Below are positions 8,335-16,183 of a stretch of 44,512 bases of DNA, piece by piece. The position numbers and the translations under genes were made by a program. Position 1 is the stretch's first letter; every line of letters starts with the position of its first letter. Origin of the DNA: Anaerolineales bacterium (GTDB lineage Bacteria > Chloroflexota > Anaerolineae > Anaerolineales > UBA6663). The stretch lies in the NCBI GenBank assembly GCA_020850595.1, contig JADZEK010000040.1, positions 1 through 44,512 of the forward strand. Direction: 5' to 3'. The notes under the pieces are model-generated. The model ran no database searches. It was given only the letters and a program-made list of their open reading frames with translations, and had not been told where the DNA came from.

Positions 8335-8362
8335 TTGACACTGGCGAAACCCATGCTATTAT
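8335..8362 (+). promoter_or_regulatory. Strong sigma-70 promoter of the tyrosine recombinase gene
   Basis: TTGACA (8335-8340), a 16-base spacer and TATTAT (8357-8362) preceded by TGC form a near-consensus promoter with an extended -10. Transcription should start near 8369, inside the inverted repeat described next. Confidence 0.75.
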
Positions 8363-8394
8363 TACTTGTGATAATGTAAGTTGAAACAAGTAAT
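8361..8394 (+). promoter_or_regulatory. dif-like recombinase core site / operator
   Basis: ATTACTTGT (8361-8369) and ACAAGTAAT (8386-8394) form a perfect 9-bp inverted repeat around 16 bases. The site fits an 11-6-11 Xer layout with the same centre: left arm ACTTGTGATAA (8364-8374), centre TGTAAG, right arm TTGAAACAAGT (8381-8391). The arms match at 8 of 11 positions. The inner ATAATGTA equals that of the E. coli dif site. It overlaps the predicted transcription start of the recombinase gene, so binding could also be autoregulatory. The assignment is inference. Confidence 0.55.
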
Positions 8395-8416
8395 TTAGAA
8401 GAACGGGCCAGATGTG

Positions 8417-9394
8417 ATGCCGTCCGCGAACGCCGCGCTCCAAACTCAAGTTTCCACGGACACGCTGCACCACATTGAGCGTGAGTTGCTGCGCGACCCG
8501 CGGTTGCAGTCGGCCAACAGCCGGCGCGGCTATCTGGCAGACTTAAGAAGCTTTGAGACGTGGCGCGGCGCGCGCCCGCTGACGAAGCTCCTGGTCGAGG
8601 AGTACGCTGCGCACCTGCTCGGTTTGAGCCGTTCGCCCAACTCCATAAATCGTGGCCTGGCGGCCGTGCGGTGGTGGGCCCGGCGCGTGGCCGATCTAGC
8701 CTATGAAGGCGAACTGCCCCGCGCCCAACGAGACGAGATTGTCACCCAAGCAGCCCGAGTGGCCGCTATTGAAGATGTCAGCGGCGAACGCGCGCCCAAG
8801 GGCCGCCACATCGCTCAGGATGAACTTCAGGCCTTGCTGCGCGCCTGCCTGGCCGATGAGACGCCGGCCGGCGTCCGGGACGCAGCGGTCATCACCCTGG
8901 CCTGGTCCACGGGCCTACGGCGCTCGGAGATCGCCGGTCTGCGCCTGGAGAGTTGGAAACGGCAGAGCTTGGGGCAGCCTATCGAAGTCATTGGCAAGGG
9001 CAACAAGCGTCGGGCGGTCTACCTGCACGCCGACGCCGTGCCGTGGCTGAGCAAGTGGCTGGCCGTGCGCGGCAGTTCGGCGGGGCCGCTGTTTTGCCCA
9101 GTGCGCAAAGGCGGCCACGTGGCGCCCAACAAGGGTATCAGTGATGAGGCCTTAGCCCAGATGCTGACGAAACGCCAGCTCCAGGCGGCGCTGGAACAGG
9201 CCGTGACCTGGCACGACTTTCGCCGCACCTTTGCCGGCAACCTGCTGGACCGCGGCGTAGACCTGGTAACGGTTCAGAAGCTGCTCGGTCATTCATCACC
9301 AACGACCACCAGCAACTATGATCGGCGCGGCGAAGAAACAAAACAACGGGCTATTCAAAGCCTGCAATTGCCGCTCTGGCCAACCGCCGCGTGA
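8417..9394 (+). CDS. Tyrosine recombinase (Xer/phage integrase family)
   Basis: A 325-residue site-specific recombinase that cuts and rejoins DNA through a phosphotyrosine. The N-terminal SAM-like core-binding domain covers about residues 15-105 and the catalytic domain the rest. All catalytic residues are visible: Arg in STGLRRSEIAGL, Lys in GKGNKRRAVYL, His and Arg in WHDFRRTFAGNLL, His in LLGHSSPTTT, and the nucleophile in SNYDRR. Size and domain order fit Xer-type enzymes. No integration module or duplicated attachment site is seen nearby. The frame also opens at GTG 8414; no clear Shine-Dalgarno sequence decides between them. A dif-like site immediately upstream recalls one-recombinase Xer systems in which the site lies next to the gene. 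Confidence 0.9.
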   Translation: MPSANAALQTQVSTDTLHHIERELLRDPRLQSANSRRGYLADLRSFETWRGARPLTKLLVEEYAAHLLGLSRSPNSINRGLAAVRWWARRVADLAYEGELPRAQRDEIVTQAARVAAIEDVSGERAPKGRHIAQDELQALLRACLADETPAGVRDAAVITLAWSTGLRRSEIAGLRLESWKRQSLGQPIEVIGKGNKRRAVYLHADAVPWLSKWLAVRGSSAGPLFCPVRKGGHVAPNKGISDEALAQMLTKRQLQAALEQAVTWHDFRRTFAGNLLDRGVDLVTVQKLLGHSSPTTTSNYDRRGEETKQRAIQSLQLPLWPTAA

Positions 9395-9490
9395 CCGGCA
9401 AGTGAGGCTCACCGACCTGAGGCCGGGTTCGAAATGGCAATTCAGAGAGGAGATCGAGTCAGTGCGGCCGTTTCTGCCGTGGGGGGGCCG

Positions 9491-9573
9491 GCGCACCGCG
9501 GCATGCGTTCTTCGGAATGACAGGCAAAATGGGGCTGATCGGTCCCAAGCGCAGTGTAGATGTAATTGCCCTG
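9491..9573 (+). repeat. Dispersed intergenic repeat, copy B
   Basis: This is the second copy of the 83-base repeat (see 118-200), about 90 percent identical and ungapped. It fills much of the 240-base gap between the recombinase and the next gene. CTTCGGAATGACA is at 9510-9522. The copy ends 9 bases before a -35 element. Confidence 0.85.
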
Positions 9574-9582
9574 CGACAGGAG

Positions 9583-9610
9583 TTGACAAACTCACGCCAA
9601 GCGGGATAAT
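9583..9610 (+). promoter_or_regulatory. Sigma-70 promoter of the 502-residue protein gene
   Basis: Consensus TTGACA (9583-9588) and GATAAT (9605-9610) are spaced 16 bases apart. A start near 9617 would leave a leader of about 17 bases. Confidence 0.75.
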
Positions 9611-9633
9611 TTGCCTCAGGATACTTTCCAACT

Positions 9634-11142
9634 ATGAAGCCAATGCCCCTGCACGCATGGATTCGGCCAATCGCGATTGCGTTTTTGCCGCGGAGCCGCA
9701 CACCAGGCCTGAACCTGGCCATTGAGGCGCTCTTCGCCTGGCTGCGCGAGGCCGGCTGCACCATTCAAGACCAGCCGGACAACAACACCAACCTGATCAT
9801 CACGACGGGTATTTTTGGCGAATGGGTCGGCCGCGATGAGGCGCTTCTGTTTCACGCCAAGCGGCTGCACCGGCTGAGCCGGCGCCCCACGATTCTGACA
9901 ATGGTGGATGTGCCCGAAGCTGAGTTCCAGACGCAACTAGACCACTTCCGCGCGCTGGGCGGCCTGGCGGAAGCTGAGGCAGCGCAGGTGCAGTACGACG
10001 GCCTAGGCCCCCAGGCGGCGGAAGTGATTGCGCACCAGGCACGCCGCGGCGGCGCAGAGCTAGCGATTGGGCGCTATCTCCAAACGCGCTACATCAGCAT
10101 CCGGGTGATGGCTGTGCGGACGCTCAATGAGCGCCCGTATCGCGCCGTACACTATGACCTGGCCGGGGCCCGCCCAGTTTCCGATGCCCGCGACCTAGAG
10201 GCCTTTGCCGCCGAAGTCGGCGCCCGGCTGCTGGCGGCGGTGTGCGCCACCGAAGTTAATCACCATGTCTTTGCTCAGGAGCCGGTGGCGGCCGAGACGT
10301 GGGCCGGGCTGGCGACACCGGATGCGATGGTGACCGCAGGGCTGACGTTCACGCGATTCGGCTTCTTCACAACGCCAATTCAGGTGGACAAGCTGTTGGG
10401 TTACCGCGGCATCGGCGACGCTATCAGCGCTCAATTCAGCGAGGGCTGCTATGGCGTCTACGAGCCTGAAGTTAACGGACTGATCACGACGGCCACCGGC
10501 AGCTCGCGCCTGGTTGATAAGCGCGCCATCACCCGAGCCGACCAGGCCGTGGTCACCGGTGTGCTCCCCACCCGCGAAGGCGCACTGGTGCGCCCCGTGG
10601 AAGGGATGGAGATGGTCGTGCCGTCAGTGGAAGCCGTGGAAATGATGGGTATCTGCGAGGCCGTGGCCGGCCACGAACGGGCTAACCGCAGCGGGGGCCT
10701 CGTCCGTGTGCCCAACGTCCGGGCGATCTTGCACGGCCACCTGGGCGTGGAATCCTACGACCCCGCTTACGTCGAGGCGGTCACACTCGATCCGCTATAT
10801 TACACGCAGCTCGTCTCGTGCGGCACCGGTCCGCTGGCCAGCGGCACGGCGGCGGCGTTCAGCCGGTCGCAGTCACTACGCGACGTCTCTGATCCCCGCC
10901 AGGTCGTCTTTCTGGAACAGCCCGGCCACGGAGTGATGATGGTGGAGAAGTGGCCCGCGCTGGGCAGCGACGCGCCGCCCTTCACCGGCTTTCTGAAGGC
11001 CCTGGAGGCCGGCCGCCTGCGCATGTCGCTCAACATCGCCCAAGGGCCGATGGGCTGGGAACAGCGCACCGAGGACGGCCACACCATTCTGCAGCGCATC
11101 CTCCCGCCCGAATCAGCGGGCGAAGCCGCCCTCGAATACTAG
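9634..11142 (+). CDS. Conserved-looking protein of unknown function
   Basis: I do not recognise this 502-residue protein. It has no signal peptide or clear membrane helix and appears cytosolic and globular. The first half has Rossmann-like alternating segments (RPIAIAFLPRSRTPGLNLAIEAL, NLIITTGIFGE, PTILTMVDVP). The second half contains conserved-looking glycine- and acid-rich stretches (KLLGYRGIGDAISAQFSEGCYGVYEPEVNG, ILHGHLGVESYDP). Codon use matches its neighbours, and the promoter is strong. It converges on a sorbitol/threonine-dehydrogenase-like gene, so a role in sugar or polyol metabolism is possible but only suggested by position. Confidence 0.75.
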   Translation: MKPMPLHAWIRPIAIAFLPRSRTPGLNLAIEALFAWLREAGCTIQDQPDNNTNLIITTGIFGEWVGRDEALLFHAKRLHRLSRRPTILTMVDVPEAEFQTQLDHFRALGGLAEAEAAQVQYDGLGPQAAEVIAHQARRGGAELAIGRYLQTRYISIRVMAVRTLNERPYRAVHYDLAGARPVSDARDLEAFAAEVGARLLAAVCATEVNHHVFAQEPVAAETWAGLATPDAMVTAGLTFTRFGFFTTPIQVDKLLGYRGIGDAISAQFSEGCYGVYEPEVNGLITTATGSSRLVDKRAITRADQAVVTGVLPTREGALVRPVEGMEMVVPSVEAVEMMGICEAVAGHERANRSGGLVRVPNVRAILHGHLGVESYDPAYVEAVTLDPLYYTQLVSCGTGPLASGTAAAFSRSQSLRDVSDPRQVVFLEQPGHGVMMVEKWPALGSDAPPFTGFLKALEAGRLRMSLNIAQGPMGWEQRTEDGHTILQRILPPESAGEAALEY

Positions 11143-11157
11143 ACGCCTGGCCACTCC

Positions 11158-11189
11158 CCCGGCCGGCCTGGAGTTTCCAGCGGGCCGGG
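11158..11189. terminator. Hairpin between convergent genes
   Basis: CCCGGCCGGCCTGGA (11158-11172) and TCCAGCGGGCCGGG (11176-11189) form a long, slightly imperfect GC hairpin with a 3-base loop. It sits in the 77-base gap between two convergent genes. No T-tract is present on either side. Confidence 0.5.
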
Positions 11190-11219
11190 CGGAATCAGGC
11201 CGCAGTTTGGATAGCAGCG

Positions 11220-12473
11220 TCAGCTCGGCGGTTGGTAATCAAAGACGACCTTAATCGGACGCCGGCTCCCCTTGGCCATGGAGGTGGCGACCGCTTCGCG
11301 GTAGCGCTCGAAGGGGAAACGATGAGTGATCAGCCCTGCATCGGTCAGCCGGCCAGCCAGCAGCCATTCCACTACCCACTCATAGGTTGGACGCCGCTGC
11401 CCTTGCCACTCGTCTACGCCGTGCGCCAGCGCGCCAATGAGGTCCACCTCCTGATACCAAGTAGGACTCAGATCGAGTTTCAAGGGCGTGAACTTGATGC
11501 CCACCAGCACCACCGTGCCGCCGGCGCGCGCCCAGCGTAAGCAATCTTCGAGCGTGCGGCCGGCGCCGACGCAGTCATAGACAAGATCGAAACCGCCGAG
11601 CACCATGCCTTTATTCATCGGCGCGGCATAGAACTTCCCGCCCGTGAGCTGGGCAACGCCCGGATAGTCGGCGCGCCCAATGACCACGGTGGCTCCCAAG
11701 CGCCGTGCGGCCTCGGCCTGGTGAGGGTAGCGCGCCACGGCCGTGACGTGGCAGTCGGGGGCTACCGCCCGCACGGCTTGCAGGGTCAGCAGGCCGATGA
11801 TGCCGCTGCCCAGGATGAGCACGCGCTCGCCCGTCTGCGGGGGACGGCGCAAGACGGCGTGCAGCGCGACCGACATCGGCTCGATCAGGGTGGCCTGATC
11901 GAGCGTCAAGGCCTGCGGCACCCGAAAGACTTCCGTCTCGTGGGCGGTGTAGCCATCGCCCCAGCCACCCCCCTGCCCGAACCCGCCGCGCCCGAGTGAG
12001 GCGTTTTCGCACAGCCCATAATTGCCGTCTGCGCAGTGGCGGCACGGCGGGTCTATCTCCTGCATGAGGCAGTGGCGGCCCTGAAAGCGCGTATCCATCA
12101 CGACACGGTCGCCGGGCTTTACCCGCGTCACTCCGGCCCCCACGGCTTCAACCACACTGACGACTTCGTGGCCCAGGTACAGCCGCTGATTGCCCGGTAA
12201 GGCCGCCGGCGCGACGCTGGGGTCTACCTCGACAAAGAGGAGCGTCAGGTCTGTGGCGCAGATGCCGCACTGCAAGTTGCGGACTCGCAGCCAGCGCGGC
12301 CCAGGCAGTGCCGGTTGCGGCAAGTCGGCTACGGTGGCGGCGCTGAGCGGCGACCAGACCACCCCCGGCCAGATGGGGGTGAGGGTCTTCGTCAACAGCA
12401 TCTTGGGCAGGTTTTTCTCAACGTAGATTGTCCGCATCCGGCCGGCCTCTGTTTGGTCCTTGGTGATGCGCAT
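11220..12473 (-). CDS. Zinc-binding medium-chain alcohol dehydrogenase
   Basis: A 417-residue NAD(P)-dependent dehydrogenase of the MDR superfamily, close to threonine or sorbitol dehydrogenases. The catalytic zinc region is NLQCGICATDL with GHEVVSVVEAVGAGVTRVKPGDRVV. A structural-zinc lobe, PPCRHCADGNYGLCENASLGRGGFG, has the expected Cys cluster. The nucleotide fold carries GERVLILGSGIIGLLTLQAV. It is longer than usual (about 340-350) because of an N-terminal extension of about 50 residues. The start MRITKDQ lies inside the left arm of the second GSCTATGCGCA pair. The substrate is not predictable. Confidence 0.88.
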   Translation of the reverse strand: MRITKDQTEAGRMRTIYVEKNLPKMLLTKTLTPIWPGVVWSPLSAATVADLPQPALPGPRWLRVRNLQCGICATDLTLLFVEVDPSVAPAALPGNQRLYLGHEVVSVVEAVGAGVTRVKPGDRVVMDTRFQGRHCLMQEIDPPCRHCADGNYGLCENASLGRGGFGQGGGWGDGYTAHETEVFRVPQALTLDQATLIEPMSVALHAVLRRPPQTGERVLILGSGIIGLLTLQAVRAVAPDCHVTAVARYPHQAEAARRLGATVVIGRADYPGVAQLTGGKFYAAPMNKGMVLGGFDLVYDCVGAGRTLEDCLRWARAGGTVVLVGIKFTPLKLDLSPTWYQEVDLIGALAHGVDEWQGQRRPTYEWVVEWLLAGRLTDAGLITHRFPFERYREAVATSMAKGSRRPIKVVFDYQPPS

Positions 12474-12536
12474 AGGCTAGCATCGCTCGAAGGTGTTATC
12501 GGCTTGATGCCCTGCACCCACTTATGGCTATGCGCA
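12467..12536. repeat. Inverted GSCTATGCGCA pair 2
   Basis: TGCGCATAGGC (12467-12477) and GGCTATGCGCA (12526-12536) match in inverted orientation at 10 of 11 positions, with core centres 61 bp apart. The left arm contains the alcohol dehydrogenase start codon; the right arm ends one base before the kinase stop codon. Confidence 0.75.
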
Positions 12537-14783
12537 CTACATCAACGGTTCGGTGACGGGGTAGCTGATGTTGTATTCCTTGCTCACCGGCAGCACCACG
12601 ATGAAGCGGCTGCCGAGCAACTTCTCTTCGTCATGGCCCGCGCTCTCGGCGCGCAGCCAGCCGCCGTGCGCTTCCACGATGCCGCGCGCAATCGCGAGTC
12701 CCAGGCCAGGCCCGCCGCCCTTGAACTTCGTTTTGCCCGACGAGTGCTGAGCTGAACTCGCCGTCTGATAGAACTTGTCAAAGATCAACTCCAGGAAGCG
12801 CGGGTCAATGCCAATGCCGGTGTCCGTCACCGTCACCTCGACCGCCCCACCCTTCAGGGCCTGGGGCGCGATCCGGCCGCCGATGGTGATGGAGCCGCCG
12901 TTCGGAGTGTATTTGACGGCATTGACCACCAGATGATGCAGCGCCTTGTACAGCATCTCAGGGTCGCCATGCACCGGCGGCAGACCTTCTAGCCCGTCGG
13001 CCTTGAGCGAGAGTTGTCGATCGGCCAGCGCCCATTGTAACTGCCAAACCAGCTTCTGCACCACATGCTCGATGCGCACCGGCTGCGCCGCCAACTGCAA
13101 CGCCCGGCTGTCAATACGGGCCATATCGAGCATGTTCTCGATGACCTCGTTGAGCCGGTTGACGCCCGTACTCATGCCTTCGACGATCTGCACGTGTTCG
13201 GCCGAGCCGGCCTTGGTGATCTCCTCCGTAAGAATTTGCGCGTACCCGTATAAGATCGCCAGCGGCGTACGCAGTTCGTGCGAAATCACATTGATGAAGT
13301 CAGACTTGGTGCGATCGAGCTGTGACAGGCGCGTGGTGGCTTCATCCAGCGCGTTGTTCGAGGTCTTCAGGTCGGCGTTCAGGCGGCGCAGGTCTTCGAC
13401 CAGACGGGCATTGCGCAGGGCGACGGCCGTCTGGTCGGCCAAGGTGCTGAGTAGTTCTAAGTCTTCATCGAAGTAACGGTGGCGCGAGGTCTTGGGGCCA
13501 AGCGCAAATAGCCCAATCCATTGCTTACTGGCGTAAATTGGCACGTACACGTCCATGCCGAGCTGACCCAGCCACACACGCTCAGCCGTCGCCAGACCGG
13601 CGAAGCGCGGGTCTACGTCCACCTCATACTGGGTCAGCGGCTCGAACTCAGTGCGCCAGTAGACCGTCAGGGGGCTGTCTTCAAGCAGGGTGCCGGCCAC
13701 CGGCCCGGCATCGGTCAGGCTGCCCACACGGCTCAAGTTGACCAGCGGCGCGCCGGGGGTTACTTCTACCAGATCCACTACGAACAGCGCGGCGCGTTCC
13801 AGGCCAATGGCAGCGCGCATCAAGCCCAGCGCGACCTGCGCCAGACGACTCGTTTCAAGGATGTTGCTGATGCTGAGGCCGTACTCGCCAATCAGTTGGC
13901 GAGGGTCGTAGCGCCGGCCCGCCACACGCCAGCGCAGCCAACGCTCGAGCAAGTTGAAGAGGGGGTTGACGGCCAATACTAAGATGGCGGCAACTACCCC
14001 AGCGGCCGCGAACGGCACCAATCCTAAGCGATTACCGTCCACGCCCAGCAGGCCCGACATCAGCCCGGCGTAGGAGGCGATGGCCAAGCCGACGATGAGG
14101 GCGGTGACGGCGCCCTGGAACACGGCCCGCCGCGCATCGGGCAGGCGCGGGCGCACGACGGTCAGCGTGGCCACTGACGCCGCCCAGACCAGCACCACTT
14201 GCGCGAGGGGCGTCAGCCCCAAGACCAGCAAGGCGACGCCCGCGGCCACCAGCCCCCAGACCAGCGCCCAGAAGGCCAGACGATTGCGATGTAAAGGCTG
14301 CGGCGTGGCGCGGTAGGCGCCCCAGATCAAGATCACCGCGCGGGCCGCCAGCGTGGCCCAGACCAGCGCCAGGGCGACCAACCCCACACCGGTCAGGTTC
14401 AGGGCGCTGTCGGCCGGCCACAGCCAGCCGGCATCTATCACCTGGACGGCGATCAGGGCGGCTACCACGGCCCAGGGCCACCAGGGCCGGCCCGGAGCAC
14501 GCCGGACAAGGGTGCGGGTGACCAGCATGAGCACACCGGAATAGGCAACCGCGCCATACAGCGCCGGGTGCGCCCGCCAGCCGGGGGGCAACGCCGACAG
14601 CCAGCCCGCGGCAAGGGCCGCGAGCACGAGGTTGGTCGCCGCAGCAACCAGCGCCCCGAACGCCAGCCGCCGCGCGGACCGGCCCGCAGCGGGCACGCGC
14701 ATCGACGCCCACGCCCCCAGCGCGATATTAACCAGCGCCAGGGCCAGATACACGGCAGCAAGCAGATACGGAGAGGCCAACAC
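12537..14783 (-). CDS. Membrane sensor histidine kinase with GAF domain
   Basis: A 748-residue kinase. The N-terminal ~270 residues form about eight hydrophobic segments (for example LLAAVYLALALVNIALGAW and VVLVWAASVATLTVV), a 7TM-like sensor module. A GAF domain follows at about residues 310-460, then a coiled linker. The HisKA box is ISHELRTPLAILYGYAQIL, with the phospho-acceptor His502. The ATPase domain has the N box HHLVVNAVKYTPNGG, the G1 box DTGIGIDPRFLELIFDKFYQ and the G2 box GGPGLGLAIARGIVEAHGG. The start is GTG 14783, the beginning of the first hydrophobic helix, without a clear ribosome site. No response regulator adjoins it, so it is an orphan kinase. Confidence 0.92.
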   Translation of the reverse strand: MLASPYLLAAVYLALALVNIALGAWASMRVPAAGRSARRLAFGALVAAATNLVLAALAAGWLSALPPGWRAHPALYGAVAYSGVLMLVTRTLVRRAPGRPWWPWAVVAALIAVQVIDAGWLWPADSALNLTGVGLVALALVWATLAARAVILIWGAYRATPQPLHRNRLAFWALVWGLVAAGVALLVLGLTPLAQVVLVWAASVATLTVVRPRLPDARRAVFQGAVTALIVGLAIASYAGLMSGLLGVDGNRLGLVPFAAAGVVAAILVLAVNPLFNLLERWLRWRVAGRRYDPRQLIGEYGLSISNILETSRLAQVALGLMRAAIGLERAALFVVDLVEVTPGAPLVNLSRVGSLTDAGPVAGTLLEDSPLTVYWRTEFEPLTQYEVDVDPRFAGLATAERVWLGQLGMDVYVPIYASKQWIGLFALGPKTSRHRYFDEDLELLSTLADQTAVALRNARLVEDLRRLNADLKTSNNALDEATTRLSQLDRTKSDFINVISHELRTPLAILYGYAQILTEEITKAGSAEHVQIVEGMSTGVNRLNEVIENMLDMARIDSRALQLAAQPVRIEHVVQKLVWQLQWALADRQLSLKADGLEGLPPVHGDPEMLYKALHHLVVNAVKYTPNGGSITIGGRIAPQALKGGAVEVTVTDTGIGIDPRFLELIFDKFYQTASSAQHSSGKTKFKGGGPGLGLAIARGIVEAHGGWLRAESAGHDEEKLLGSRFIVVLPVSKEYNISYPVTEPLM

Positions 14784-14926
14784 TCGACTCGCAGGAATGA
14801 GAGCCGCCCGGCGCGAGCGGACGGCCCCATGCTACGCGAAAAAACGCGGCATGCCAAATGCCCGGAATGTTCGCGGTACAATCAGCGAAGGGCGCGGCTG
14901 ACGCTTTGGGGCCATGCCCACGACCC

Positions 14927-16165
14927 ATGCCTCCGAACGGCTTTGCTACTTCGCGCCGCACGTTTCTTCGCCGGCTGGCCTATGCCAGCGCGGGGGCCTG
15001 GCTGGCAGGCTGCCAGGCGGCAGCGACCGCGACTGAGACACCGACCGCGACACGCACACCGGCGCCGATACCAGCCACCCCAACGCCCCAGCCAAGCGTA
15101 GCGCCGACGGTGACGGCCACGGCCACGCCGACGGCCAGCCCAGCGCCATCGCCCACGCCGCCCGCCCAGGCCGCAGACCGCATTGACACCGTGCTGATGT
15201 TTATCCAGGAGAACCACACGTTCGACAGCCTCTTTGCAGGCTTCCCCGGCGCAGAGAGTCGCTATGCAGGCGCGGATTGCCCCGACCGCCTGCCGAGCGA
15301 CCCACCCCACCAGCACGCCGACGCGCTGGCGGCCGCGGATGGCGCGACCGCGACCAGCGCCCGCTGCTCATACACCGAGGCGAGCGCCCCGCTCTACTGG
15401 GAACTGGCGCGCCGCTTCACGCTGTGTGATCGGTTCTTCGCTGACGTGCGCGGGCCATCGCACCCAAATTACTTCATGGCGACTTCGGCGCAAACGCCGA
15501 TTGTCAACTCGCCTTCGCCAACCGACCTATGCCCGCAGTTTTGCTACGACTACCCCACGCTCGCCACGCGGCTCGATGAGGCCGGCCGCACGTGGCGGGA
15601 CTACGGCGGCATTCTGACCGACATCCGGGCTATGTATCAGCGGCCGGAGGTCTTTGACCGGCAGGATGCGCCCTACTTCGCTGACGCCGCGGCCGGCAGG
15701 CTGCCGAACTTCGCCTGGCTCAACTCAGTCTTCCTGGACGAAGGCTATGCCAAGAGCGGCCACCCGACCGGGAGCCTGTGCGCGGCGCAGAATTACGCCG
15801 CCCAGGTGCTCAACGCCGCGATGGCCGGCCCGCAATGGCCGCGTATGGCGATCTTCTTGTGGTGGGACGACTGGGGCGGGTTCTACGACCACGTACCGCC
15901 GCCGGAGATCGAGACCTGGGCTGACGGCACCCCTTACCGCTACGGTTTCCGCGTGCCGTGTCTGGTCATCAGTCCTTATGCCCGCAGCGGATACGTGGCC
16001 CACACCCGGTGCTCGCAACTGAGCATCCTGAAGTTCGTAGAGGCGCTCTACAGCCTGGAGCCGCTCACTGAACGCGACGCGGCCGCCGAAAACATGCTCG
16101 ACTGCTTCGATTTCAATCAGGCGCCGCTCGCGCCGCTAACTCTGGCGGAAATGCCCTGCGCCTAG
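14927..16165 (+). CDS. Tat-exported lipoprotein phosphoesterase (AcpA/phospholipase C family)
   Basis: A 412-residue extracytoplasmic phosphoesterase. The N-terminus has a twin-arginine signal SRRTFLRRLAYASAGAWLAGC ending in a lipobox Cys, then a Thr/Pro/Ala linker of about 55 residues. The catalytic domain starts at DTVLMFIQENHTFDSLF, the metal and nucleophile region of this family (ENHTFD), and continues with HPNYFMATSAQ, WDDWGGFYDHVPPP and a C-terminal LSILKFVE segment. Substrates in the family are phosphomonoesters or phospholipids. ATG 14927 is chosen because it places the Tat motif correctly; the frame opens at 14858. It is divergent from the histidine kinase gene. Confidence 0.87.
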   Translation: MPPNGFATSRRTFLRRLAYASAGAWLAGCQAAATATETPTATRTPAPIPATPTPQPSVAPTVTATATPTASPAPSPTPPAQAADRIDTVLMFIQENHTFDSLFAGFPGAESRYAGADCPDRLPSDPPHQHADALAAADGATATSARCSYTEASAPLYWELARRFTLCDRFFADVRGPSHPNYFMATSAQTPIVNSPSPTDLCPQFCYDYPTLATRLDEAGRTWRDYGGILTDIRAMYQRPEVFDRQDAPYFADAAAGRLPNFAWLNSVFLDEGYAKSGHPTGSLCAAQNYAAQVLNAAMAGPQWPRMAIFLWWDDWGGFYDHVPPPEIETWADGTPYRYGFRVPCLVISPYARSGYVAHTRCSQLSILKFVEALYSLEPLTERDAAAENMLDCFDFNQAPLAPLTLAEMPCA

Positions 16166-16183
16166 CCGATGAGCGCGCGACGA

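Noticed and set aside
7000..8379. Very long plus-strand open frame opposite the LCP and S41 genes
   Set aside because: It is an antisense shadow of two well-supported minus-strand genes, with atypical Arg/Gly/His-rich composition. Similar long shadows opposite the cyclase (21840-23210) and aminotransferase (24143-25390) were rejected for the same reason.
8414..9394. Integrative element around the tyrosine recombinase
   Set aside because: No phage or conjugation genes, tRNA gene or repeated attachment site lie nearby; housekeeping-type genes flank it.
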